Program-made: the position numbers and the translations under genes
Shown: positions 42,445 through 50,484 of the stretch, one piece after another
Position numbering within the stretch: the first letter of the stretch is position 1
Layout: every line of letters begins with the position of its first letter
Notes under the pieces: model-generated
Told to the model about the DNA's origin: nothing
Seen by the model: the letters and a program-made list of their open reading frames with translations, nothing else
Databases searched by the model: none
From: UBA8752 sp965657965
GTDB lineage: Bacteria; Bacteroidota; Bacteroidia; Flavobacteriales_D; Sanyastnellaceae
Reading direction: 5' to 3'
Length of the DNA stretch: 51,996 nt
NCBI GenBank assembly: GCA_965657965.1
Contig: CBFHQM010000018.1
Location: forward strand, 1 to 51,996

Positions 42445-43920
42445 GTGAGGACCGCACATTTCCCCCTTTCTCGTCTGCTTGTTTGGACGTTTTGTCTCAT
42501 GCCATTTGCCGCTTGGGCGCAGCCCGACGACCCAGGCGATTTGAATCTGGCTCCGTTAAGGGGGTGGATCAAATCCAATTGGTACGATGGTTACTTCAAC
42601 GACCTTGGCTACAACCAAGCGCGCATTCAGATGTATGGCTTTGTGGATGCCGATGCTGGAGAAATCGAATGCATTTACACCGGTTTCCAGCAATCCAGTG
42701 GGTTTGTGACCTATCCGAATCCGATCAACGCGGAGCACATCGTGCCACAGTCCTTTTATGGGTCGTCCAGTCCCATGAAATCCGACATTTGGTCCATTCG
42801 TCCATGCCACGGGTCTGCCAATTCGGCGCGTTCCAATGATGGCTATGGCGAAGTCCCTGACGGAGAGGCTCAATGGTATGGTGTCAACGGTTCGGGAGAC
42901 TATCAAAGCACCGGTTCCATGCCTTCCAACGCCGACGACTATAGCGAAGGCTCGGGCGATGTTTGGGAACCGCGCGAAGAAATGAAGGGCGATGTGGCGC
43001 GCAGCGTGTTCTACTTCTACACCATGTACCCAACGCAAGCTGGGGACCTCTCCGGATTGGTTGATCCTGAGGTGCTTTATCAGTGGCACGTCAACGATCC
43101 AGTTGCGCCGGTGGAGTTGACGAGAAACAACCGAGCTGAAACGGCGCAAGGCAACCGAAACCCTTACATCGACCACCCCGAATGGGTGTATGATGCTTGG
43201 TTTTGGGAGCCGCCTGCAGACATTCCGGGTTGCACAGCTTCCTCGGCGTGCAACTACGATGCGCAAGCCACCTTGAACGATGGCAGTTGCATTTTTCTTG
43301 GTGCTTCTTGTAACGATGGGAACCCGAACACATTCGACGATGTCTACACCGATTGTGGGGCAGCCAACTACGGTTGTGAGGGCGAGCCTGTGACCATTTC
43401 CGGATGCACTTCAGGGTCGGCTTGCAACTACAGCCCGGCGGCCAACTCAAACGATGGCAGTTGTGTCTTTGAAGGCGACCCCTGTGACGATGGAGATGCC
43501 ATGACCTTCAACGACATGTACACCGATTGTAGCGGCCCCAACTACGGTTGTATCGGTACGCCCGTTGCAGTTCCGGGATGCACCTTGGGTTCGGCATGCA
43601 ATTATGATCCCGAGGCGAGTCTGAACGACGGGAGTTGTCTCTTTGAGGGAGACCCTTGCGACGACGGAGACGTCACCACCTACGACGACATCTATACAGC
43701 TTGTTCCGCCCCAAATTATGGCTGTGAGGGGACACCACTGAATACCGGGTGCCAGGCAGACCTGGACGAGGACGGCGTGGTCGCAGTGAGTGACGTTTTG
43801 GCGCTCCTTGGCGAGTTCGGTTGTCTGGTGGATTGCGAGAACGACATCACTGGAGACGGTCAGGTCACCACGGCAGACATGCTCGTGATGTTGGCTGAGT
43901 TTGGTCAAATTTGTTTGTAA
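42445..43920 (+). CDS. Secreted endonuclease I with Cys repeats and EF-hand-like tail
   Basis: An exported nuclease of 491 residues with a GTG start at 42445 (MRTAHFPLSRLL, signal peptide to about 26). The endonuclease I (His-Me finger) domain spans about 30-255 and has NAEHIVPQSFYG, SDIWSIRPCHGSANSARSN and the ETAQGNRNP segment, so it should degrade DNA outside the cell. Three 58-residue Cys repeats (GCT..ACNY..DGSC) and a double EF-hand-like tail (CQADLDEDGVVAVSDVL, DITGDGQVTTADMLV) ending QICL follow. No T9SS A/B domain is visible. A clear paralogue of the catalytic domain lies inside the gene at 46537-50481. Its stop overlaps the M14 gene start (TAATG). Confidence 0.9.
   Translation: MRTAHFPLSRLLVWTFCLMPFAAWAQPDDPGDLNLAPLRGWIKSNWYDGYFNDLGYNQARIQMYGFVDADAGEIECIYTGFQQSSGFVTYPNPINAEHIVPQSFYGSSSPMKSDIWSIRPCHGSANSARSNDGYGEVPDGEAQWYGVNGSGDYQSTGSMPSNADDYSEGSGDVWEPREEMKGDVARSVFYFYTMYPTQAGDLSGLVDPEVLYQWHVNDPVAPVELTRNNRAETAQGNRNPYIDHPEWVYDAWFWEPPADIPGCTASSACNYDAQATLNDGSCIFLGASCNDGNPNTFDDVYTDCGAANYGCEGEPVTISGCTSGSACNYSPAANSNDGSCVFEGDPCDDGDAMTFNDMYTDCSGPNYGCIGTPVAVPGCTLGSACNYDPEASLNDGSCLFEGDPCDDGDVTTYDDIYTACSAPNYGCEGTPLNTGCQADLDEDGVVAVSDVLALLGEFGCLVDCENDITGDGQVTTADMLVMLAEFGQICL
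43225..43746 (+). repeat. Three tandem 174-bp repeats in the endonuclease gene
   Basis: Units at 43225-43398, 43399-43572 and 43573-43746 encode 58-residue Cys-rich repeats sharing GCTxxSACNY...DGSC..., CDDG...YTDC...NYGC. Length is constant with no indels. One copy of the same unit occurs in the minus-strand gene at 46537-50481 and shorter relatives occur in the metzincin gene. Confidence 0.85.
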
Positions 43921-46517
43921 TGTCAACGCCCTTTTACAAGAAGCCCTTGGTCTTCGCTTTTGCGTGGCTGAGTGCCTTTTCCTTGGTTGTCTCTGCTCAA
44001 GTGCCCGCTCCTGTGGATTTTCTTGGTTACGAACTGGGGGATCGGTTTACCCGACACCACAAAGTGGTGGACTACGCCAAAACCTTGGCCTCTGTGTCCG
44101 ACAAGGCGACGTGGGTAGAGTACGGTCAAACCCAGGAGTTTCGAGACCTCGGCTTGTTGATTGTGGCTTCTCCGGAGAACCACAGCCGCCTCGAAGCTTT
44201 GCGTCAAGCTAACCTTGCCAGGGCGCAAGGAGAGGGGCTGTCCGAAGATGATCCGGGCATCGTCTTTGTGTGGCTGAGTTACAACGTTCATGGGAACGAA
44301 GCGGTGTGCACCGAAGCTGCACTGCGCACAATGCATGCGCTTGTATCGGGCACCGACGTGGGGGGGCGCGATGTGGATGAATGGTTGGAGAGCACCGTGG
44401 TCATCATCGATCCCTGTGTGAATCCCGATGGTCGGGACCGTTATGTGGCCTTCCAGGACCAGACGACGGGACGCTTGCCCGATGCCAATCCTGGCACGGT
44501 AGAGCACGATGAGCCTTGGCCAGGAGGTCGGAGCAATCACTACATGTTTGACATGAATCGCGATTGGGCTTGGCAGACACAAGTCGAGACCCAAGGTCGG
44601 GTCACGGCATACCGCCACTGGATGCCGCAGGTGCATGTTGATTTCCATGAGCAAGGGGTCAATTCTCCGTATTACTTCGCGCCAGCAGCAGAGCCGTTCC
44701 ACAAAATCATTAGCCCTTGGCAGCGCAAGTGCCAAGCGCACATTGGCGCCAACAATGCGCGCTGGTTCGATGCGCGGGGCGCGCTGTACTTCACCCGCGA
44801 GGTCTTTGATTTGTTTTACCCCGCATATGGCGACACTTGGCCGCTCTATAACGGGGCCATTGGCATGACCTACGAGCAGGGCGGAAGTGGCCGTGCTGGT
44901 CGCGCCATCACAACCAGCCTTGGCGACACCTTGACCCTGAGCTACCGCATTGAGAACCACCATGAATCGGGACTCAGTACCATCGAGGAAAGTGCGCGCC
45001 GTGCAGAGGCATTGGTCGGCGAGTTCGCGGATTACCACAAACGCAATGTGCAGTCCCCTTATGGCGAGCACAGAGGCTATGTCTTCCCCGCGGGACAGGA
45101 TGTGGCCAAGATGAACGAATTGCGGAGGTTGCTGGAGGCCAATGGCATTGCTTATGGTTCGGCGCCTGCCGCCACTTCTGTGCGTTGCTACACGTACAGT
45201 TCAGGTCGGGAGGGCAAGCGGAATGTGCGCAAAGGGGATTTGCTGGTGGATGCGCGTCAGCCCCACAGCGGCATTCTGCAGGTACTCATGGATCCAAATC
45301 CTGAGCTCAGTGACAGCATGACTTACGACATTACGTCTTGGGCTTTGCCACACGCACTGGGCTTGGACGCTTTTGCCTTGTTCTCTCCCCTTTCGGTCGC
45401 GGGCAGTTGGGCGGAACCCACCGAAACCGTGCAGGTCACCGATGCGGTGCGCCCTTATGCGTGGGTGCTTCCAGGCGGAGGTGCCCATGCCATCCGCGGT
45501 CTGGCCGCCTTGCTTCATGAAGGGGTGACTGTGCGGCGAGCCGACAGTGGATTCGCTACGGATGGTCGCGTGTTCGCTTCGGGTGATTATTTGATTACCC
45601 GCAGAAACAACGAGGGGGTGCAAGATTTGGCGGGCGTCATGAGCCGTGCCGCCATGGCCGCTGGAGTTTCTGCTGTTGCAGTCAGCTCGGGTCGGGTCAC
45701 CTCCGGGTATGATTTTGGAAGCAGCCATTACGAGGCCATTCAAGCGCCCCGCATTGCGACCGTGATGGGGCCCGGTGTGAGCTCGCTCAGTGCGGGTGAA
45801 ATTTGGCATCACTTCGAAACGGCTTTGCGTTATCCCATTCATCGGGTGGGGGCTGTGGATGAATTGGATTTGGACGAATTGGATGTGGTGGTTCTGCCCA
45901 GTGGTTGGTATCGCCTCGACGAAGAGGAACGAGGTGATTTGGCCGATTGGGTGCGTGAAGGTGGACAGTTGGTTGCAGTTGGTGGGGCGTGCAGCGCGTT
46001 TGCCGGTCAGGATGGCTGGGGCCTTGAGCGGTATGCAGAAGGCGAACGCGAAGACGTTCGGGCCATGGAAGCCGAGGTGCAAGAGGCGGCCGATGAGCGC
46101 AACGCCCACGACAATGCGGCGCAAGGACTCGACCCTTTGCCCTTTGCGGCGCAGGGCCGGGATCAACTTCGTTACGACCTGCCGGGTGCCATTTTCAAGG
46201 CCGCCGTGGACCACACGCATCCCTTGGCCGACAGCTATGACCCTACCTACATGACACTTCGCACCTCGGGCCGTCGCTTTGCCGCCTTAGCAGAGGGCAA
46301 TGTGGCCGTGTTGCCGCCGCAAGACATGGGGCGGCCCTTCAGTGGTCATGCTGGTGAGATGTCCATTCCCGCCCAAAAGGGCTCGCTCGTCGCAGGTGTC
46401 CACAACATGGGCAGAGGAAGCGTCGTCTACCTCGTTGACAACCCACTTTTCCGGGCGTTCTGGATGTCAGGTCATCGCTTCTTCGACAATGCAGTCTTCC
46501 TTGGTCCCACCATGTAA
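43920..46517 (+). CDS. Secreted M14 zinc carboxypeptidase with C-terminal extension
   Basis: An exported metallocarboxypeptidase of 865 residues. A signal peptide (about 1-26) precedes the M14 catalytic domain (about 45-370): zinc ligands H124/E127 in VHGNEAVCTEAAL and H239 in QVHVDFHEQG, substrate-binding NPDGRDR and MNRDWAW, and catalytic E319 in MTYEQGGSG. The long C-terminal part (about 380-865) resembles the beta-sandwich/amidotransferase-like extension of large Bacteroidota M14 peptidases (LDVVVLPSGWYRLDEEERGD, GGQLVAVGGACSAFA). No T9SS domain is evident. The start at 43920 overlaps the endonuclease stop; both digest polymers outside the cell. Confidence 0.9.
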   Translation: MSTPFYKKPLVFAFAWLSAFSLVVSAQVPAPVDFLGYELGDRFTRHHKVVDYAKTLASVSDKATWVEYGQTQEFRDLGLLIVASPENHSRLEALRQANLARAQGEGLSEDDPGIVFVWLSYNVHGNEAVCTEAALRTMHALVSGTDVGGRDVDEWLESTVVIIDPCVNPDGRDRYVAFQDQTTGRLPDANPGTVEHDEPWPGGRSNHYMFDMNRDWAWQTQVETQGRVTAYRHWMPQVHVDFHEQGVNSPYYFAPAAEPFHKIISPWQRKCQAHIGANNARWFDARGALYFTREVFDLFYPAYGDTWPLYNGAIGMTYEQGGSGRAGRAITTSLGDTLTLSYRIENHHESGLSTIEESARRAEALVGEFADYHKRNVQSPYGEHRGYVFPAGQDVAKMNELRRLLEANGIAYGSAPAATSVRCYTYSSGREGKRNVRKGDLLVDARQPHSGILQVLMDPNPELSDSMTYDITSWALPHALGLDAFALFSPLSVAGSWAEPTETVQVTDAVRPYAWVLPGGGAHAIRGLAALLHEGVTVRRADSGFATDGRVFASGDYLITRRNNEGVQDLAGVMSRAAMAAGVSAVAVSSGRVTSGYDFGSSHYEAIQAPRIATVMGPGVSSLSAGEIWHHFETALRYPIHRVGAVDELDLDELDVVVLPSGWYRLDEEERGDLADWVREGGQLVAVGGACSAFAGQDGWGLERYAEGEREDVRAMEAEVQEAADERNAHDNAAQGLDPLPFAAQGRDQLRYDLPGAIFKAAVDHTHPLADSYDPTYMTLRTSGRRFAALAEGNVAVLPPQDMGRPFSGHAGEMSIPAQKGSLVAGVHNMGRGSVVYLVDNPLFRAFWMSGHRFFDNAVFLGPTM

Positions 46518-46536
46518 ACGGAGGGTGTATCCAAGG

Positions 46537-49500
46537 TCAGTTGCACAGGTTGGTGAAGGCGCCAAGAACTTGTAGGCCATCGGCCACATCCACATCGCCG
46601 TCTCCATCGAGGTCGCCAGTGCAGTTGCCAGTGCAACCAAACTGTGTGAGCACGGCCAAGATGTCTTCGATGTCCACCATGCCACTTCCGTTGATGTCTT
46701 CGGGGCATCCATTTTGAAAGACCAGGCTCAATTCGGTGGCCACCGGAGTCGCTCCGTTGGGTTCGCGGTACTGCAAGTTGCAGTCCAAGACCACAGTGCC
46801 ATCGGTGGTGAGTTGGGCAATCAGCACACGGCCATCGGCATCGGGTGATGCACCGTTTACCTCGCCAGGAATGGCCAGCCAACTGCCTCCGGCCACCTCG
46901 TCCGAAGTCAAGTCGTCGCCTTGTTCAAAGGAGGTTAGGTCGAGTCCAACGGTGGTGATGTTGCCGTCTTCGCTGGTTTGCGCGCCGATGGTGATCCAGC
47001 TGTCGAATTGAAGGGTAGGGCTCTCGGTCAGAAGAGCGGTGTTGATTCCATCGCCAACACCCGACCCAAGGGGGTCTTGGTACCAGGTCGTGGATGTGCT
47101 CAAGTCGATGGGACTGGCCGAAGTCCCGTACACAGACAACAGATCCACTCCTGGATTGCTGAATTTGGCATAGACCCGCCAAGTGTTGAGGCCAGCGCCA
47201 GCGCCATTTTCGGAAATCAGGTCTGCTGTGAGCTCGATAAAGCTCCCTTGAACGTAAGTGCAACTTCCGTCAGCATCCGTGGCCGTGTCGTTGTAATTGG
47301 ATGCGTTTGGATCCGTACAACCCGCGATTTCGTCCGTGTCGCAAATGCCATCTAGGTCGCTGTCCGCAGGGCAGTCTCCACCGCATACGCCGAGTGCATC
47401 CAGTTGATTGCCGTTGCAATCGCAATCGTCGGCGGGGACGTCGCTGCACCCGCATTCGTAAACGGCACCAGGACCGTTGCATACGCCGCAGGCATCGAGG
47501 CCGCCAATGCAGCTGTCCACATCGTCACAAATGCCATCGCTGTCGTCGTCTGAAGCGCAATTGCCTCCACAGATGTCCAAGGCGTCCAATTGGTTGCCGT
47601 CGCAGTCGCAATCCCCGGCGGGGATGTCACTGCATCCGCAGTCAAAGACAGCACCGGGACCATTGCACACGCCACAGGCATCAAGTTGGCCCAAGCACTC
47701 GTCATCCGTGTCGCAAATGCCGTCATTGTCGCTGTCTGCCGGACAATCGCCACCGCACACGCCAATCGCATCTGCCTGGTTCCCCTCGCAGTCACAGTCG
47801 CCCTCGGGAATGTCGTTGCATCCACATTCGAGCACAGCACCGGGTCCGCCGCACGTGCCACAGTCATCGAGTTCAAGACAAGTGACGGCGGAGGGGTCGG
47901 TGTAATTGCACGCCGTTACATCGGTGCAATTGTCGAGATCATCGCACAAACCGTCACTGTCGGCATCGACGCAGTTCGGTACACCGATGAGGCGCACATC
48001 GTCGAAATAAATGAACTCGCCATTGGCATTGGTTCTGGACACAATGCGCAGTTGTACTTCGCTGGCGTCTGAGATGCTGACCGGATTGATGGTGGTGGTA
48101 CCAAAGTCGTCTGAAATGGAGGTCAAGACCACGGTCTCGCCGTCCAGAAGGGCTTCAAATCGGACATAATCGGTGCCTTCCCATCGCCCCCTTTCCCTCA
48201 AGTTCACCGAAGCTTGGAGGTCGGTGAATCCCGATGCGTCGATGACCCGAGAAGTCCAAGTGCAATCGAAGTCGAGATCCTTGCCGGCAAACATGGTGTC
48301 GCCATTAAAGTTGAGTGTGTAGAAATGGTCTGTAGCACCGCCGTACGTGATGCTCCATTCGGGCTCATTGGCGGCCGTATTGGTGTTGCCGTTGTAACCG
48401 TAGGAGAGAGAAGTGAAATCGTCGAAAGTCTCTTCCCACAGAGTTTGGGGCCCTTGACCTTGGCAGCCATAGTTGGCCGCCGCGCAATCGGTATAGACAT
48501 CGCCCAGGGTGAGCGCGTCTCCATCATCGCATGGCGCACCCAGCAGGATGCAGGAGCCATCGTCGGTGGTTGCTGTAGAAGCGTAGTTGCAAGCGTTGGA
48601 ATTGGTGCATCCGGGTACCACCGTGGTCTCAAACCAAGCACGGAACACAATATTGGGGTAATCAACGTAGGGATTGCGGTTGCCTTGTGCAGTTTCGATG
48701 CGGTCGTTTCTCTGCTGTTCAAAGGCGTCCACGGGGTCGTTCAAGTGCCACGCGTAGAGCATGTCTGGGTCTCCGATTCCCGAGAGCGATCCTGCTTGTG
48801 TAGGGTACACGGTGTAGAAGTAGAAAACGGCCCGGGCCACGTCGCCTTTTTGGGATTCCCGCGGCTCCCAGAAGCCCCCGGAACGCTCGCTAAAATCGTC
48901 GGCATTGGCGGGCTGATTGCCAGTGCTGATGTAGTTTCCTTGGCCGTCGACGCCATACCATTGGGCAGCGGCATCGTCCACCTCACCAAAGGGGTTGTTG
49001 GACCGCGCTGAATTCGCCGATCCGTGGGCCGGCCTCAGGCTCCAAATGTCGGAGCGCATGGGGCTTACGGATCCATAAAAGGATTGCGGTACCAGGTGCT
49101 CTGCGTTGATGGGGTCGGGAAAGGTTACAAATTCAGAAGCCTGCTGAAATCCGGTGTAAACACCTGCAATTTGGCCGGCCACTTCGTCCACAGAACCGTA
49201 GAGTTGTTCCCGAGCGCCATTGTAGCCTAAATCGTTGTGGTAACCATCGTACCAGTTGGCTTTGAGCCAGTTGCGGAGCGGTTCCAAGGAGAGCTCGGCG
49301 GGTGGGGCAGGGGGGGCATTGGTCAGGTTGGCACGAAGCACAAACAGTCCCTCTTCAATGTGGCTCACAATGATGTTGCCTGACTCAAAGAAGGGGTAGA
49401 CACTCCATGCGCCATTGAACTGAGCGGAGTTGGAGGCCGGGTAGACATCAAAATGCGCGACTTCACTCAGTTGGCCACTGGCCACGTCATCCAGGCTTAA

Positions 49501-50481
49501 GATGCGCAGTCCGGCCCGGTAATTGGCTTGATAGCAGTGTCCCTGATGATTGTAGAGATTGTGGTCAATCGCAGGAGTGGAGCCGACATGGGTGCCGATC
49601 AGGATCGGGTTGTCCAGATCCAGTACATCCCAGATATAGGTGCGTGTGTTGACGCTGCCTTCATCGCCTTCGTCGTTGACGAGGAGATAGCGCGAATCCT
49701 CGGTCAGCCACCCTTGGTGGGTGTAATCTGCTGCTGCGTAACCCGAGTTGCTGATCAACACAGCATCTGTGGGGTCTGTGACATCCACAATGGCCACGGT
49801 ATTTTCGTTGAAGGCAAAGCAGATTTCTCGCCCGGCGTAGTCAGGGTCCGGCCCCGCGTAGTTCACGATTTGAGCATCGTGGGTGTATCCATCTTCGGCA
49901 AAGCTGCCAATGAGGGTAGGAGAGGTGGGGTTGGACAGGTCGAGAATGTGGAGGCCTCCACTGAACGTAGACGTTCCCACGGCATAGGCACGGCCGCTGG
50001 CTTCGTTGATTGCAATGTTATGGGCGTTACCGAAACCATCGTAATGCCCGTCTTCCGTAAAGGTGACCGGGGGATTGGAAACGTTGCGCAGTCGCGTGAG
50101 GTCAAACACCTGTAGGCCGTGGCCTGTTGCCTCTGAGACAATGTAGGCGTGGTTGTTGTAGACCTTCACATCGCGCCACAAAGAGCTCCCTGTGTGGGAG
50201 GGGAGGGTGCCCAGCACAACAGGAGCACTTGGTGCAGTGACATCCACAAACGCGGTTGTTCCAGCCATGCCCACAATGGCATATTCGTTCCCGTCCAGCG
50301 GGTCCGTCCATCCCCAAAGGTCTTCGGCATCTCCACCTCCAAGGCTGCTGGATGCCACAAACCCCATGAGGTCTACTTGGTCACAAGGGTAGCCCGCCGC
50401 GAAACCGTTTTCGCAAGGGGTCTGCGCCCACGTGTTGAATGCCCAGAAAATCAAGGCCGCAATCAAGGTCGTATTCCGCAT
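46537..50481 (-). CDS. Giant mosaic exported protein: choice-of-anchor B, endonuclease I, Ca-binding-type repeats, EF-hand-like tail
   Basis: An exported protein of 1,314 residues. The signal peptide ends WAQ near residue 20. Order: choice-of-anchor B-type (LVIVD-like) beta-propeller domain (about 25-395, with VFDLTRLRNVSNPP and YTHQGWLTEDSRYLLVNDE); a complete endonuclease I domain (about 400-640, AEHLVPQSFYG, SDIWSLRPAHGSANSARSN); one 58-residue Cys repeat; a jelly-roll domain (about 705-860); a thrombospondin type 3-like array of about three 62-residue repeats; a beta-sandwich module shared with the next gene; and a double EF-hand-like tail ending NLCN. The catalytic residues look intact, so it is probably a surface or secreted DNase with binding domains. 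It lies 3 nt downstream of the partial gene at 50485. Confidence 0.85.
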   Translation of the reverse strand: MRNTTLIAALIFWAFNTWAQTPCENGFAAGYPCDQVDLMGFVASSSLGGGDAEDLWGWTDPLDGNEYAIVGMAGTTAFVDVTAPSAPVVLGTLPSHTGSSLWRDVKVYNNHAYIVSEATGHGLQVFDLTRLRNVSNPPVTFTEDGHYDGFGNAHNIAINEASGRAYAVGTSTFSGGLHILDLSNPTSPTLIGSFAEDGYTHDAQIVNYAGPDPDYAGREICFAFNENTVAIVDVTDPTDAVLISNSGYAAADYTHQGWLTEDSRYLLVNDEGDEGSVNTRTYIWDVLDLDNPILIGTHVGSTPAIDHNLYNHQGHCYQANYRAGLRILSLDDVASGQLSEVAHFDVYPASNSAQFNGAWSVYPFFESGNIIVSHIEEGLFVLRANLTNAPPAPPAELSLEPLRNWLKANWYDGYHNDLGYNGAREQLYGSVDEVAGQIAGVYTGFQQASEFVTFPDPINAEHLVPQSFYGSVSPMRSDIWSLRPAHGSANSARSNNPFGEVDDAAAQWYGVDGQGNYISTGNQPANADDFSERSGGFWEPRESQKGDVARAVFYFYTVYPTQAGSLSGIGDPDMLYAWHLNDPVDAFEQQRNDRIETAQGNRNPYVDYPNIVFRAWFETTVVPGCTNSNACNYASTATTDDGSCILLGAPCDDGDALTLGDVYTDCAAANYGCQGQGPQTLWEETFDDFTSLSYGYNGNTNTAANEPEWSITYGGATDHFYTLNFNGDTMFAGKDLDFDCTWTSRVIDASGFTDLQASVNLRERGRWEGTDYVRFEALLDGETVVLTSISDDFGTTTINPVSISDASEVQLRIVSRTNANGEFIYFDDVRLIGVPNCVDADSDGLCDDLDNCTDVTACNYTDPSAVTCLELDDCGTCGGPGAVLECGCNDIPEGDCDCEGNQADAIGVCGGDCPADSDNDGICDTDDECLGQLDACGVCNGPGAVFDCGCSDIPAGDCDCDGNQLDALDICGGNCASDDDSDGICDDVDSCIGGLDACGVCNGPGAVYECGCSDVPADDCDCNGNQLDALGVCGGDCPADSDLDGICDTDEIAGCTDPNASNYNDTATDADGSCTYVQGSFIELTADLISENGAGAGLNTWRVYAKFSNPGVDLLSVYGTSASPIDLSTSTTWYQDPLGSGVGDGINTALLTESPTLQFDSWITIGAQTSEDGNITTVGLDLTSFEQGDDLTSDEVAGGSWLAIPGEVNGASPDADGRVLIAQLTTDGTVVLDCNLQYREPNGATPVATELSLVFQNGCPEDINGSGMVDIEDILAVLTQFGCTGNCTGDLDGDGDVDVADGLQVLGAFTNLCN
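47318..47862 (-). repeat. Tandem 186-bp Asp/Cys-rich repeats (about three units)
   Basis: Exact 186-bp periodicity: units begin (minus strand) at 47862, 47676 and 47490, each coding CG(V/T)C(N/G)GPG..., C(D/E)CGC..DIP.GDCDC.GNQ and D.D.DGICD. The third is partial before a GCTDP Cys segment. The pattern resembles calcium-binding thrombospondin type 3-type repeats. Confidence 0.9.
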
Positions 50482-50484
50482 GGT

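Noticed and set aside
43923..46220. Long minus-strand ORFs opposite the M14 carboxypeptidase
   Set aside because: They are frame shadows of a GC-rich gene with intact catalytic motifs; their products are Arg/His-rich and match no family pattern.
47301..47885. Plus-strand Arg/Cys/His-rich ORFs across the 186-bp repeats (also 51207-51944)
   Set aside because: They are antisense readings of Asp/Cys-rich coding repeats, low in complexity and mirroring the repeat period.
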